A DNA stretch of 64,000 nt from Micavibrio sp. UBA6147 (GCA_002423185.1 DIUX01000005.1:4541-68540), one strand, 5' to 3'. Shown: positions 1-8,948, numbered from the stretch's first letter. Program-made: numbers and translations. Notes: generated by a model from the letters alone, not told the origin.

Positions 1-300
1 TTCAACGCCATATATTCTACGGCCAAAGATAAGATTTATGTTATATCCCCAGTTATTTTGAGTGAAGGGGATACTATTTACTTTACAAAACTCTGGGTAT
101 TTGGCCGCGTATTTATCCACCACATATGTTATTTTTTCTTCTAGGCTTAATTTGTTGGCCTTATCTTCGAATAAGGCACGATCCACAATTTCCTGCTTAC
201 TAAGCCAGCGCATCTCGCGATAGCACAAGCCGCTGTCCATAATGACCATATGGATACACAGCAAAAGCAAGATGACTACAAAAGCACCTTTTAAATTCAT
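1..300 (-). CDS. Hypothetical membrane-anchored or secreted protein, 3' end cut by the window edge
   Basis: An uninterrupted reading frame runs from an ATG at 300 to the left edge, 100 codons without a stop. The first 20 residues are strongly hydrophobic (AFVVILLLLCIHMVIM), so it is exported or anchored by one N-terminal helix. The rest is mixed charged sequence with no motif I recognise. It starts 11 bases after the preceding small ORF, so the two are probably cotranscribed. There is no clear Shine-Dalgarno. Base composition is AT-richer than the core genes to the right. Function unknown; the C-terminus is not visible. Confidence 0.6.
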   Translation of the reverse strand, partial: MNLKGAFVVILLLLCIHMVIMDSGLCYREMRWLSKQEIVDRALFEDKANKLSLEEKITYVVDKYAAKYPEFCKVNSIPFTQNNWGYNINLIFGRRIYGVE

Positions 301-311
301 ATCCGTACACT

Positions 312-515
312 TTATAATTTTATGGGCAAAAAACCCACAATGCCAACTAGGTCACTTTCAGAAATATATGCAGAACCACTTCCATCATTCGAAATCATTG
401 AAAATAATAGCTCATAGGCTCTAGCAAATCTTCCTTCAGAAGCCGTAGACATCTCCGCATCGTCAAAAGCTATTTGTAGTAATGCACGCTGATTAGGCCC
501 CAATGAATAAGACAT
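312..515 (-). CDS. Small hypothetical protein (67 aa)
   Basis: The ATG overlaps the stop of the upstream gene in the form TAATG, a usual sign of translational coupling. The product is 67 residues, acidic and helical in its first half (NQRALLQIAFDDAE), with no signal peptide. It could be a complete small protein, or the surviving N-terminus of a longer one whose downstream part was lost; no continuation was found in other frames. I recognise no family. The coupling on both sides supports it being translated. Confidence 0.45.
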   Translation of the reverse strand: MSYSLGPNQRALLQIAFDDAEMSTASEGRFARAYELLFSMISNDGSGSAYISESDLVGIVGFLPIKL

Positions 516-1285
516 TATTTCGCTCCCTCCCTTGAATAAACGATATGGTCATTAAGCTTTTGAAATAGAATAGGATATACTGTCAGCCATGTGTCAATTG
601 AATCTACCCTCGGCAAGTTTTCCGGAAATTCGTTGACCCGAATGCGCACATTGATGTCGGGCGTCCAATCAAAAGAAACTCCGCACTTGAGCGGATTAGT
701 TTTCCTTCCACATAAATAAAGAACTAAAGGATCTCCATTTGGATCCGCCAAAATATCAGTATTCGATATATAGTGTGCTGAATTATATTTCTCACTGGTG
801 ATAAATTTATAAAAGCTACCATGAACCGGCAGGTCTTTTATATCCATCCCCTTAGACTTCAAATCTTCTCTAATTCGAGAGAGCCAAGAAGGAAGGTGGC
901 CTTGGATTTTATTGTTTTTAATAATATATTGAATTGTATAAGGACGATCATGTTCAAGAATGTCTATTTCTTCTAAAAACGACATCTCATCAACTTCTAT
1001 CGGTCTTTCAATCGAACTCTTATTTTCTTTTGGAATAAGAGTTCTACCTCTAAACAACCCATATACTTTTAAGTAAGAAAATCGAAGCGTCAATTCTCCA
1101 ATCTTAACATATACATCCGGATTGTACTGATCTTCCTGAGGCTGTTTGCGTTTAATATCTATGCCTTGCGAGGATAAAGGAGAGGGGCATAAAAAGGTAA
1201 GCGTAAACATAGTGATCATAAACACTAAGCTCGCCAATCTCGACACGCATCTTGGCTTATAATTTTTGCGCTTAGACGATTCCAT
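515..1285 (-). CDS. Hypothetical exported protein (256 aa)
   Basis: Residues 1-15 are basic, followed by a hydrophobic stretch (LASLVFMITMFTLTFLC) ending near Ser-Ser-Gln, consistent with a signal peptide or N-anchor. The mature part mixes beta-like segments with a Cys pair around residues 192-201 (LCGRKTNPLKCGVSF) that could form a disulfide in the periplasm. No catalytic motif is evident. It heads a short run of coupled minus-strand genes extending to the left edge. I recognise no family; the composition is AT-rich, in keeping with an accessory region. Confidence 0.55.
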   Translation of the reverse strand: MESSKRKNYKPRCVSRLASLVFMITMFTLTFLCPSPLSSQGIDIKRKQPQEDQYNPDVYVKIGELTLRFSYLKVYGLFRGRTLIPKENKSSIERPIEVDEMSFLEEIDILEHDRPYTIQYIIKNNKIQGHLPSWLSRIREDLKSKGMDIKDLPVHGSFYKFITSEKYNSAHYISNTDILADPNGDPLVLYLCGRKTNPLKCGVSFDWTPDINVRIRVNEFPENLPRVDSIDTWLTVYPILFQKLNDHIVYSREGAK

Positions 1286-1546
1286 AATTCACACCCCATT
1301 CACTATGCAAAGATAATATTTTGACTATTGGCAGTTTATGTAGACAAGCACTATTTCACCCAAACTCCACTTAAAAAAACATAGTTACTTTTTCGACATA
1401 AGACAACCGACCAATCAATCATTCTACCGCAGGTAGTTTACACACCACTGCACACCAATCAAGACATATTGTGTGATTACTTTTCATAGAGCCTAAAGTA
1501 TTTTGGGCGGAGAAAAAATACTGTTTTTTATAAAGAAAAAACCAAA

Positions 1547-2473
1547 TCAAGCAGAGCAACTATACCCAACGCCACTGCTGCCAAAAACACCCAAATCTGT
1601 CATCACCGCGCCGGAGATATCCGCTTCGGTTACGATATCCTCGACGGCCTTCACCATATCCAGCAAATCTTCATTCAGGCTCATGGCGATATGCAGATCG
1701 GGTAAATCCCCGTAGCCCCGCGCCGTGGGCAGCCCCAGCGAATGCCCGACCTCATGCATCAAAGTCATAAATTCAAACGTACCGTCAGATGTGTCCGTCC
1801 AGCCGTTGTTACCGGCCCCTTGACGAAGCCAGATATCGCCATGACGAGCCTCTCCGACGAATTCGACTTCTAAATCCGCAAGTGCCGCCGCCACGTTAGC
1901 GGGCTCAGTAAGGGGGCCATATTCTGTCAGAGTGATAAAATCATTAACATGTGGTTTGTTTAGCCGGTTAATAAGCTGCTCCTGTGTCACGTCCGGCTCC
2001 TCCGCAGAACCATATTGCCATGTTATTGCCGTTGCCATAGGGCCACTGCCGTCACCAAAGAGCGGGCTTGTACTCGAATTCATTCCAATGGCGATATCCG
2101 CCACAGGGTTCTCCCCTTCTTGCGGCACATAACTGGAATCTCTTTTATTGAAATTGATATTCGCAACATCACTGTAATAGACGCTGTAAGGGTCAACAGT
2201 CGACGGAGTTAGAAATCGGTCGAAACCGGAGGTGACGGCGGTCATAACGGTAGACAGTTCTCCATCAGTCAAGTCTACAATATTTGCGGGCTCTGTATGG
2301 GTGGGATCTAAATCACTAGATGTTACATCGTAATACGCAAAACTTGAAAAATCTGACGCTTCTAATATAAATCTATAACTTGCCTCCCAAACAACACCCG
2401 TTTGCGAAATTCTTTTATCATTCGGCAGATTCGTTAAATTATGCGTATTCTGCAAATATGTATAATTTATCAT
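1547..2473 (-). CDS. Serralysin-like (metzincin) metalloprotease domain protein, probably degenerate or truncated
   Basis: The C-terminal half contains MHEVGHSLGLP, matching the HExxHxxG core of M10-type metzincins, preceded by a helix typical of that family. The expected third zinc ligand (His at position 11 of the motif) is Thr; a His 11 residues further on (DLPDLH) directly precedes a possible Met-turn (IAMSL). There is no N-terminal signal peptide, as usual for type I-secreted proteases, but the glycine-rich RTX repeats those carry at the C-terminus are absent and the protein stops at 308 residues. No type I secretion genes are nearby. A good Shine-Dalgarno (AGGAG) precedes the ATG. Fold assignment is moderate; activity is doubtful. 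Confidence 0.55.
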   Translation of the reverse strand: MINYTYLQNTHNLTNLPNDKRISQTGVVWEASYRFILEASDFSSFAYYDVTSSDLDPTHTEPANIVDLTDGELSTVMTAVTSGFDRFLTPSTVDPYSVYYSDVANINFNKRDSSYVPQEGENPVADIAIGMNSSTSPLFGDGSGPMATAITWQYGSAEEPDVTQEQLINRLNKPHVNDFITLTEYGPLTEPANVAAALADLEVEFVGEARHGDIWLRQGAGNNGWTDTSDGTFEFMTLMHEVGHSLGLPTARGYGDLPDLHIAMSLNEDLLDMVKAVEDIVTEADISGAVMTDLGVFGSSGVGYSCSA

Positions 2474-2508
2474 TTTTAAAAACTCCTATTATCGATGTTT
2501 TTGTCAGC

Positions 2509-3231
2509 CTAAGGCAATAGTGCGTCCTTGAAATTCTCTTGCATTTCTGCCGATATTTCTTCAAGCATCCTACCTTGTGTTTCGCCGCGATAGTCATGCA
2601 CGCCCCCCCGAAGAACACTGAATTTATTTCGATCAGGACGGTACTTATATACCTTCAAATAATAAGCCTTTGTTTTAAAATCATGCTCTGCAAGAACGTA
2701 CACAGCAAACGTTCCCGCCTGTTGGAACACTTCATCCGTCGGATAGTAATGCAGCGTGATCGGCTTTTTTTTACCCCCACAACTATCGAGCAGCGGAGCA
2801 ACGGCAACAGAGATATCCTTGAACAAAGCGCGGGGGCGAATAGATTCAGGAATTTTTTCATAGATTCTTTTTTTTGACTGAAAAACCTCAGGCTGCCCAG
2901 CCAAGCGCCATTTCTCTTCACATGCAAGCGAATCAGGATCCACGCAATTCATTATATCGTTCATCTGGTCAGTGATATAATCAAAATAAACCGCGACGCG
3001 TTCTATGCCCGCATACATCTGCGATGACGGCGCATTCTCATCCAAACCCAAGGCGCGTTCACACTCCGTGAGTTCAATGCCGCCCGCCGGCAATATGGAT
3101 CGAACATTCCACGCGACAGCCTCCGCCCCCACTGCCGCAGCGCGGGTCAGGGCGTGTCTATGTGAATATCCGGCCCATAAGCCGAGCAACAAGCCGAGCA
3201 ATAAGGCGCTCACAAACAATAACGATCTCAT
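2509..3231 (-). CDS. Hypothetical secreted protein, tandem paralogue B
   Basis: Residues 3-22 form a hydrophobic segment (LLFVSALLLGLLLGLWAGY), a signal peptide or anchor. The body shares an ordered set of motifs with the neighbouring gene at 3300-4031: a YFDY element, a Cys-containing helix, RP.LF, then LHYYPTDEVFQ and VYKYRPD, ending in an amphipathic helix. The two are therefore an old tandem duplication. A weaker version of the same layout recurs in the pair at 42.0-43.5 kb. Function unknown; I would expect a periplasmic alpha/beta protein. Confidence 0.6.
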   Translation of the reverse strand: MRSLLFVSALLLGLLLGLWAGYSHRHALTRAAAVGAEAVAWNVRSILPAGGIELTECERALGLDENAPSSQMYAGIERVAVYFDYITDQMNDIMNCVDPDSLACEEKWRLAGQPEVFQSKKRIYEKIPESIRPRALFKDISVAVAPLLDSCGGKKKPITLHYYPTDEVFQQAGTFAVYVLAEHDFKTKAYYLKVYKYRPDRNKFSVLRGGVHDYRGETQGRMLEEISAEMQENFKDALLP

Positions 3232-3299
3232 CTTATTCTATCTTTCAAAATCCTGTTTTCCCTCGACCATGCCCACGCCATATGGTCAAAAACCATGCC

Positions 3300-4031
3300 T
3301 TAACGAAGCACCCCCATCATAAAATGGCGACGAATCTGGCTCTCAATCTCTTTTGGGGTTTTGTTTCGCGTTTCGCCGCTGTAAATCCAGCCCGCATCCC
3401 TCAGTGACGCAAACTCATGCTTGTCGGGGCGGTATTTATACAGCCGTAAACTGTACGTCCCGTCCTGCGGATCAATCTCTATCTGAGCATAGATGCCGAG
3501 CGTCCCTGGCCTTTGGAAGATTCTGTCTGTGGGGTGGTAATGAAGGCTTATATCGTCTTTATCGCGTCCGCATTGTTCTAAGCGGCCACTTATTTGTGCC
3601 GCAGCATAAGTGAAAAGATTCTGCGGGCGAAGGAGCGGAGGTACGGCCTCGTAATGCGTTTTGTATGTTTCGAACAAATCCGCTTTGCCGTCACGGCGCA
3701 TTTTTGTTTCGCATGCCTTGGGGTCGGCATCCATGCACGCCATGACGGCGTTCATATCAATATTCGGGTGGCGCTCTTTATCGTTATAGTCAAAATAGAG
3801 CGCGAAGCGCATCATGTCCTGAAATAATCCCCCATAAGGCATACTCGCAAGATTCATATAGGGGCGCCCGCACTGCTTAGGCCGTGAAACATCAAGGAAG
3901 GAAGCCTTGCGTTTAATCTCCCTATTCCATTCATAAGGAAAAAAATAGGCCGCAGCCCCGCCCAACAACACCCCTAGCGAGAGCGTCAGGGCGAGTCTCC
4001 ATAATATTTTCTTACATAACAATGTTTTCAT
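3300..4031 (-). CDS. Hypothetical secreted protein, tandem paralogue A
   Basis: A basic N-terminus and a long hydrophobic segment (LALTLSLGVLLGGAAAYFF) indicate export or an N-terminal anchor. Shared motifs with the 2509-3231 gene include YFDY, a conserved pair of Cys around residue 100 (ACMDADPKACE), RPQNLF, LHYHPTDRIFQ and LYKYRPD, and the lengths are nearly equal (243 and 240 residues). GAGGCG precedes the ATG at a good distance. It is the first gene of the minus-strand block and lies just downstream of tRNA-Thr. No known domain recognised. Confidence 0.6.
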   Translation of the reverse strand: MKTLLCKKILWRLALTLSLGVLLGGAAAYFFPYEWNREIKRKASFLDVSRPKQCGRPYMNLASMPYGGLFQDMMRFALYFDYNDKERHPNIDMNAVMACMDADPKACETKMRRDGKADLFETYKTHYEAVPPLLRPQNLFTYAAAQISGRLEQCGRDKDDISLHYHPTDRIFQRPGTLGIYAQIEIDPQDGTYSLRLYKYRPDKHEFASLRDAGWIYSGETRNKTPKEIESQIRRHFMMGVLR

Positions 4032-4279
4032 GAGCGCCTCTATTCACAACTACCGATAGAAAAATACGGGCGCCAACAATATCCTGTCAACCCCAAAAAG
4101 GGCATTGAGGTGTAATTACCCACAATGCATGCAGTGCTATTCGGCGTTGCGGGTTGTCGGTATTGACTATGGGTGTGGGGTTTTGCCTTGCCGCTCAGGT
4201 CGAGGGGGGGGCGAGGAGGGTATTTGCGGGCGCTTATGTGGCGCACGCATCATGCAATGTGGTCAACATGTTGGAAAAA

Positions 4280-4354
4280 TGGTGCCGTTGAGAGGATTTG
4301 AACCTCCGACCCACGCATTACGAATGCGTTGCTCTACCCCTGAGCTACAACGGC
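4280..4354 (-). tRNA. tRNA-Thr (anticodon CGT)
   Basis: Read on the minus strand, a complete cloverleaf is present: acceptor GCCGTTG pairs with CAACGGC, the anticodon arm ACGCA/TGCGT closes a seven-base loop TTCGTAA with anticodon CGT, and the T-loop TTCAAAT is canonical. The terminal CCA is encoded (4280-4282). Accessory genes lie directly beyond its 3' end, the usual side for element integration. Confidence 0.95.
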
Positions 4355-4512
4355 GCTTTATGGGAGGGGAAATTTAACAGACATAGTGATACGCATTTTG
4401 AATTTGTGAATCAAGTGTATTATGTGCGGCGTCGAGTATTTTCTTGCCTCTTTTTCTGGGGTTACGTAGTGTGAGTGCCAGATGCAAAAGACAGACACAG
4501 CAGGGTGAACCT

Positions 4513-5526
4513 ATGAAGAAAAGCAATGATGGCACGGGCGGATCGCCCTTTAATACGGGCGGATCGCCCATTGGTGATGGCGGAGCACCGATTGATACGA
4601 ACGCGCCCTCACCAATTGTGCCCGAAAAAATCGGGCGGCCTAAGCTCTTGGATACGTTGACCGATTTCGGGCGTGCTGCGGCGGAATATGGACATTTCCG
4701 GTTTAACCGCAAGGCGATCATGGCGAGCTTGCCGAAAGGGGATGGGCATCCCGTCCTGTTCTTGCCGGGCTTTGCGACCGGCGATTGGGCGATGAAGGGG
4801 ATGCGCGACACGTTCCGTGAACTTGGGTATTTTGTCCATGGCTGGAAATGCGGCACGAATACGGGGCCGTCCGATGCGTTGCTGGAAAATTTGCGCAGCC
4901 GGTTTGAAGCCTTATCCGAAAAACATAACGGCGCGAAAATCTCGATTGTGGGCTGGAGTTTGGGCGGAATTTACGCGCGGGAATTGGCGCGCGCCTATCC
5001 TGACAAAGTGCGCTGTGTCGTGACGCTCGGCACGCCGTTCGGGGCGGGGCACCACCCTGATTCTGTGGATGTTGTTGTGCGCAAGGTGTTTGAAGCCTTG
5101 AATCCGGCCTCCGCCTTTTTGAACGATGAGCAGCTTCAGCAACAAGCCCTGATGCCGCCGCCATCCGTGCCGACCAGCTCGCTCTACAGCCAAGGGGACG
5201 GCGTAGTGCATTGGAAAACATGCATCAACCCGCAAACCCGTTTAAGCGAAAATATCGACATCACCCCGTCTAACCCGCTCGGCACCAAAGCCTCGGCGAG
5301 CCATAGCGGCCTGACCATCAATGCGGCGGTTGCGGTGATTTTGGCGGATCGTTTGAAGGCTAGCGGCGAAAAACCATGGAAACGCTTTGATGCGAACAAG
5401 CACCCGCACCCGCAAATGCGTGGCTGGGTCGCGGTGCGCCAAGGGCATGAGGATTTTATGCCGGAGCCTGAAAAATCCCTTAAATCGCGGGCATCGCACC
5501 CGACAATTTTCCCGAAGCAGGGCTGA
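4513..5526 (+). CDS. Alpha/beta hydrolase, class-2 lipase/esterase-like
   Basis: The start at 4513 is preferred over an upstream ATG in the same frame because GGGTGA sits five bases before it. After a Gly/Ser/Pro-rich N-terminal 35 residues with repeated GGSP units, the hydrolase core follows: an oxyanion strand (VLFLPGFATGDW), the nucleophile elbow GWSLGG, and a late His (ASHSGL) that fits the triad. The segment VVTLGTPFGAGHHPD after the elbow is typical of triacylglycerol lipase/PGAP1-like hydrolases. No signal peptide is evident, so it is probably cytoplasmic; the substrate is unknown. A related smaller hydrolase occurs at 48153-48884. Confidence 0.75.
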   Translation: MKKSNDGTGGSPFNTGGSPIGDGGAPIDTNAPSPIVPEKIGRPKLLDTLTDFGRAAAEYGHFRFNRKAIMASLPKGDGHPVLFLPGFATGDWAMKGMRDTFRELGYFVHGWKCGTNTGPSDALLENLRSRFEALSEKHNGAKISIVGWSLGGIYARELARAYPDKVRCVVTLGTPFGAGHHPDSVDVVVRKVFEALNPASAFLNDEQLQQQALMPPPSVPTSSLYSQGDGVVHWKTCINPQTRLSENIDITPSNPLGTKASASHSGLTINAAVAVILADRLKASGEKPWKRFDANKHPHPQMRGWVAVRQGHEDFMPEPEKSLKSRASHPTIFPKQG

Positions 5527-5745
5527 CTGCCCCGCACTCACGGCCGCAATGAGGGCAAGAGTCCCACAAAAAATGGCGTGAATGGCAAGGATGGCGCCAA
5601 GGATTGTTGAGCATGGTGAAGACGGCTAGCCTCGCCCGCGCCGTGCTTGTTGCCGTGCTTTAGGGCGCACCCTTGCAAAGGAAACAGGGCGCATGGGTGA
5701 AATAAGACTTGAAATCACGCCGGAAAAGGGGCATTAAAGGCCTTG

Positions 5746-5838
5746 GGAAGTCGGTCGCGGGCGAAGTGGCCGCCAAGCCGGTCAGGGCCGAAAGGCAGCA
5801 GCCGTAACGGTTTTCATCGGGTCGCGGTCCGGCTTTCC
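5746..5838 (+). ncRNA. ffs: Signal recognition particle RNA (4.5S type)
   Basis: The universally conserved SRP domain IV is readable: GTCAGG at 5781-5786, then a GCC/GGC-closed GAAA tetraloop and the asymmetric-loop strand AGCAGCC. Flanking sequences pair roughly as GGAAG.CGG (5746-5754) with CCGGCTTTCC (5829-5838), giving the long hairpin of about 93 nt. SRP RNA next to dnaX-ybaB is a common bacterial arrangement, and dnaX starts 0.8 kb downstream. Ends are approximate to a few bases. In the remaining gap (5527-5745 and 5839-5914) I see no gene. Confidence 0.8.
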
Positions 5839-5914
5839 ACTTTAATATCCGGCAAAGTCGGCGATGATATGGCTATGTGTTAAGGGCGCTTTGGCGTCCT
5901 TTTTTATGGCGCGT

Positions 5915-6571
5915 TTAGCCAGCCTTCGGCGGCGAATCCCAGAGGGCTTTATAGTGTAAGAGCAAGGTTCCGCGGGGATTCAGAGTCTCGGCGCTGAGCA
6001 ATTCAAGCGCCAGATCATCCCGCATCAGGCCTTCGCACAGGCCGCGCCCCGTGCAAAACAGCGCAGGTTCGATAGTCAGGAACATCTCGTCAACATATCC
6101 CCCGTTCAAAAACGCCGCATTGGTGCGCGGCCCGCCGAGCAAGGCGGCCCGATCTACCCCTTCGGCCTTCATACGGCGCAAGACGTCTTCGGCGGTGCCG
6201 CCGAGATACGTCACGGGCGGCGCGGATTTGCGCCACAGGGCTTCATCATGGGTGAGGACGTAATAGCGCACGCCGTCCTTAAGGGGCTTGTGCGGGCTCG
6301 GCGCATTTGAACGCGTGGCGGCGAAACTTTCGCGCCCTGTTATGACGGTTTTGTGCTGGGCGATCATGCGGTCTAAGTGGGCTTTGTCTTCGGCGCTGCT
6401 CCATGTTGAGACGCTCTCATCCGCGGCGCGGCTGATGATTCCGTTGACCGACATCGCCATAATCAGGGTCAGGAAAGGCCGCCAATTATGGCTTGGGCCA
6501 TGTCTTAGGCCGGGGCTCGGGTCATTGCAAGGCGGGGCGGTGAAGGCGTTCATCACGAATTTCCTGTGCAT
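5915..6571 (-). CDS. RibD C-terminal/dihydrofolate-reductase-fold oxidoreductase
   Basis: The sequence after residue 33 matches the RibD C-terminal (DHFR-like) reductase fold: FLTLIMAMSVNGIIS at the first strand, VITGRESF for the nucleotide-contact loop, LLGGPRTNAAFLNGGYVDE for the NADPH-binding Gly pair, and a closing beta-rich segment. Such proteins reduce a pteridine- or riboflavin-precursor-like substrate with NADPH, but this stand-alone copy has no deaminase domain, so the substrate is unknown. An alternative ATG at 6553 has the better Shine-Dalgarno (AGGAAA) and may be the true start, giving 212 residues. It lies antisense between ffs and dnaX. Confidence 0.7.
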   Translation of the reverse strand: MHRKFVMNAFTAPPCNDPSPGLRHGPSHNWRPFLTLIMAMSVNGIISRAADESVSTWSSAEDKAHLDRMIAQHKTVITGRESFAATRSNAPSPHKPLKDGVRYYVLTHDEALWRKSAPPVTYLGGTAEDVLRRMKAEGVDRAALLGGPRTNAAFLNGGYVDEMFLTIEPALFCTGRGLCEGLMRDDLALELLSAETLNPRGTLLLHYKALWDSPPKAG

Positions 6572-6657
6572 GGGGTGAAAGTTATTCCTTGTAATTATCG
6601 CGAAAATTCCTAGTCTGAACAGAGCAAACCGATAAAAATATCAAGGGAGAGCCGATC

Positions 6658-8568
6658 GTGACCGATCAGGACACATCCGCCGCAGCCGAAAACAGCACGA
6701 GCCGAGAAGACAGCGCCGCGCCCGCACCGTTACCTGCACCATCGCCCGCACCATCAAGGGGGAGCGCGAATGATGCTCCGGCGCAGGAATACCGCGTTCT
6801 GGCGCGCAAATACCGCCCGCAAAACTTTGATGAATTGATTGGCCAAGACGCCCTTGTGCGGACATTGACCAACGCGATTCACAGCGGCCGCATCGCCCAT
6901 GCCTTTATGCTCACCGGTGTACGCGGAGTCGGCAAGACCACAACGGCGCGGTTGATTGCGCGGGCGCTGAATTATCGCGGGCCGGACGGCACGGCGGGGC
7001 CGACAACGGGCGCAACCGATGATTGTGAAACGGCGCGCGCGATTGCCGAAGACCGCCACCCCGATGTGATGGAGATGGACGCCGCATCACGCACCGGCGT
7101 TGATGATATCCGCGAGATTTTGGACGGCGTGCGCTATGCCCCGACCTCCGCACGGTACAAGATTTATATCATCGACGAAGTGCATATGCTCTCGAAATCC
7201 GCGTTTAATGCGCTGCTCAAGACGCTGGAGGAGCCGCCGGCCCATGTGAAATTCATTTTCGCAACGACTGAAATTCGTAAAGTACCCGTGACTGTGTTGT
7301 CGCGGTGCCAGCGTTTTGACCTGCGCCGCGTTGAGATTGATGTTCTTGCGGCACATTTCCAGCGTATTTGCGGCAAAGAAACCGTCACGGCGCAAGACGA
7401 GGCTATTCGCCTGATCGCGCAGGCCGCGGACGGGTCGGTGCGGGACGGGTTGAGCCTTTTGGATCAGGCCATCGCCCTTGGCAACGGCACGAATATCTCG
7501 ACGGATCTTGTGTCAACGATGCTCGGGCTGTCTGACCGTATTCGCATTTTTGACTTGTTCGAAGCGACCATGGCGGGCGACCCCGTTAAGGCCATCGGCA
7601 TTATGGAAGACCTTCATAACCTCGGAGCAGACCCGCTCGCGGTGCTTCAGGATTTGCTCGATATGACCCATGCGGTGACGGTTCTGCGCACTTTGGAGGG
7701 CAAAACCAATGCGGGGGATAAAGGCGCACAGGCCGATTTGAACCTCGCTTTGCCGCATTCGGCCTTGGCGCGGGCGCGGGAATGTGCGTCTTTGATCGGC
7801 CTTCCGGCGCTTGACCGCGCGTGGTCGATCCTCACGAAAGGCGCGCAGGATTTGTACCGCGCCGCCGATGCGCGCAAGGCGCTGGAGATGACCTTGTTCC
7901 GTTTGATGTATGCGTCGGAACTGCCTGACCCTGCTAAGCTATTGAAAAAGATCATGGATGGCGGTGCATCCTTGCCATCTGGCGGGTCAATGACGCGGGA
8001 TGCGGGTCACCAAAGCGGCGCCCCATCAGGCGGAGCATACCACGCCTCTGCACCGATGGAAGTGTCGTCATCCATGGGCGGTGCACCGTCCTATGACGCT
8101 CCCCCGCACGAGATGGCGGCTTATGGCGATCGCGGATCATCGAACCTTGCCGCTGCCCCCAAGCCAGCTATCGAATATGGCTTGGTCACCATTCCCGAAA
8201 CATTGTCGCAGATTATGACGTTGTGTGAGGAGCGCGGCGAGATGATGCTCGCCTCCAACATCTATAATTATATGCATTTGGTGCGGCTGCAAAAAGGCCG
8301 GCTTGAGTTTCAGGCGGCGCCGAACGCACCGTCCGACATGGCGCAAAAACTCGCGCACTGCCTGAATAAATGGACGGATGAGCGGTGGATGGTGAGCCTC
8401 GTTACGGGCGGAGCCGGCGGGGCAGCAGGTGAAAAAACGCTGGCTCAGCTTGACGCAGACCGCCGCAACGCCATTGACAACGAAGTGCGGGCGCACCCTT
8501 CCGTAAAAAAAATCATCAGCCTCTTTCCAGCCGCGGAAATAGAGCGTATTTATAACCCGAACGAATAA
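6658..8568 (+). CDS. dnaX: DNA polymerase III subunits gamma/tau
   Basis: Clamp-loader ATPase of the replisome. A GTG start at 6658 follows AAGGGAGA. Residues 40-400 contain the AAA+ core: RKYRPQNFDELIGQ, Walker A GVRGVGKTT, Walker B IIDEVHML, the SRC motif (SRCQRF) with its arginine finger, and the lid. A Gly/Ser/Pro/Met-rich linker around residues 440-500 leads to the tau-like C-terminal domain. The zinc module between Walker A and B is degenerate: where enteric DnaX has four cysteines, only one (DDCETA) remains. Total length of 636 fits an alphaproteobacterial tau. ybaB follows 59 bases on, the classic order, but recR is not next. Confidence 0.95.
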   Translation: MTDQDTSAAAENSTSREDSAAPAPLPAPSPAPSRGSANDAPAQEYRVLARKYRPQNFDELIGQDALVRTLTNAIHSGRIAHAFMLTGVRGVGKTTTARLIARALNYRGPDGTAGPTTGATDDCETARAIAEDRHPDVMEMDAASRTGVDDIREILDGVRYAPTSARYKIYIIDEVHMLSKSAFNALLKTLEEPPAHVKFIFATTEIRKVPVTVLSRCQRFDLRRVEIDVLAAHFQRICGKETVTAQDEAIRLIAQAADGSVRDGLSLLDQAIALGNGTNISTDLVSTMLGLSDRIRIFDLFEATMAGDPVKAIGIMEDLHNLGADPLAVLQDLLDMTHAVTVLRTLEGKTNAGDKGAQADLNLALPHSALARARECASLIGLPALDRAWSILTKGAQDLYRAADARKALEMTLFRLMYASELPDPAKLLKKIMDGGASLPSGGSMTRDAGHQSGAPSGGAYHASAPMEVSSSMGGAPSYDAPPHEMAAYGDRGSSNLAAAPKPAIEYGLVTIPETLSQIMTLCEERGEMMLASNIYNYMHLVRLQKGRLEFQAAPNAPSDMAQKLAHCLNKWTDERWMVSLVTGGAGGAAGEKTLAQLDADRRNAIDNEVRAHPSVKKIISLFPAAEIERIYNPNE

Positions 8569-8627
8569 ACCCGCTCGCGGGATGCCCCTTTAACCAACAC
8601 ACAAAAACAGGAAATCAGGAGTCCGCC

Positions 8628-8948
8628 ATGGATATTCAACAAATCATGCAACAAGCACAGGTCATGCAGCGCAAAATGGAGCAAATGCAGGCCAAGCTCG
8701 GTGAAATGGAAGTCGAAGGCGCGGCCGGTGGCGGCCTTGTGACCATCACGATGACCTGTAAGGGCAGCGTCGAAAACGTCCGCATTGCCCCAAGCGTTGT
8801 AGACCCGAGCGATGTTGAAATGCTCGAAGACCTTATCAAAGCGGCGTTTAACGATGCCAAAGCCAAAGCCGACCAAACACTCGCCGAGGAAACCCAGCGT
8901 ATGATGGCGGAAATGGGTTTGCCGTCAAACTTCCAATTGCCGTTTTAA
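8628..8948 (+). CDS. ybaB: YbaB/EbfC family nucleoid-associated protein
   Basis: A small 106-residue protein with the family pattern: a Gln/Met-rich N-terminal helix (IMQQAQVMQRKMEQMQ), a central beta segment (GLVTITMTCKG), the conserved DVEMLEDLI.AA.NDA helix, and a short C-terminal hydrophobic tail. Members bind DNA as dimers and are usually encoded with dnaX and recR; here it directly follows dnaX with its own Shine-Dalgarno (AGGAG). Length and spacing are typical. Confidence 0.92.
   Translation: MDIQQIMQQAQVMQRKMEQMQAKLGEMEVEGAAGGGLVTITMTCKGSVENVRIAPSVVDPSDVEMLEDLIKAAFNDAKAKADQTLAEETQRMMAEMGLPSNFQLPF

Noticed and set aside
6658..8568. Programmed frameshift producing a short gamma form of DnaX
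   Set aside because: No A-rich slippery heptamer followed by a clear hairpin was noticed in the linker region.
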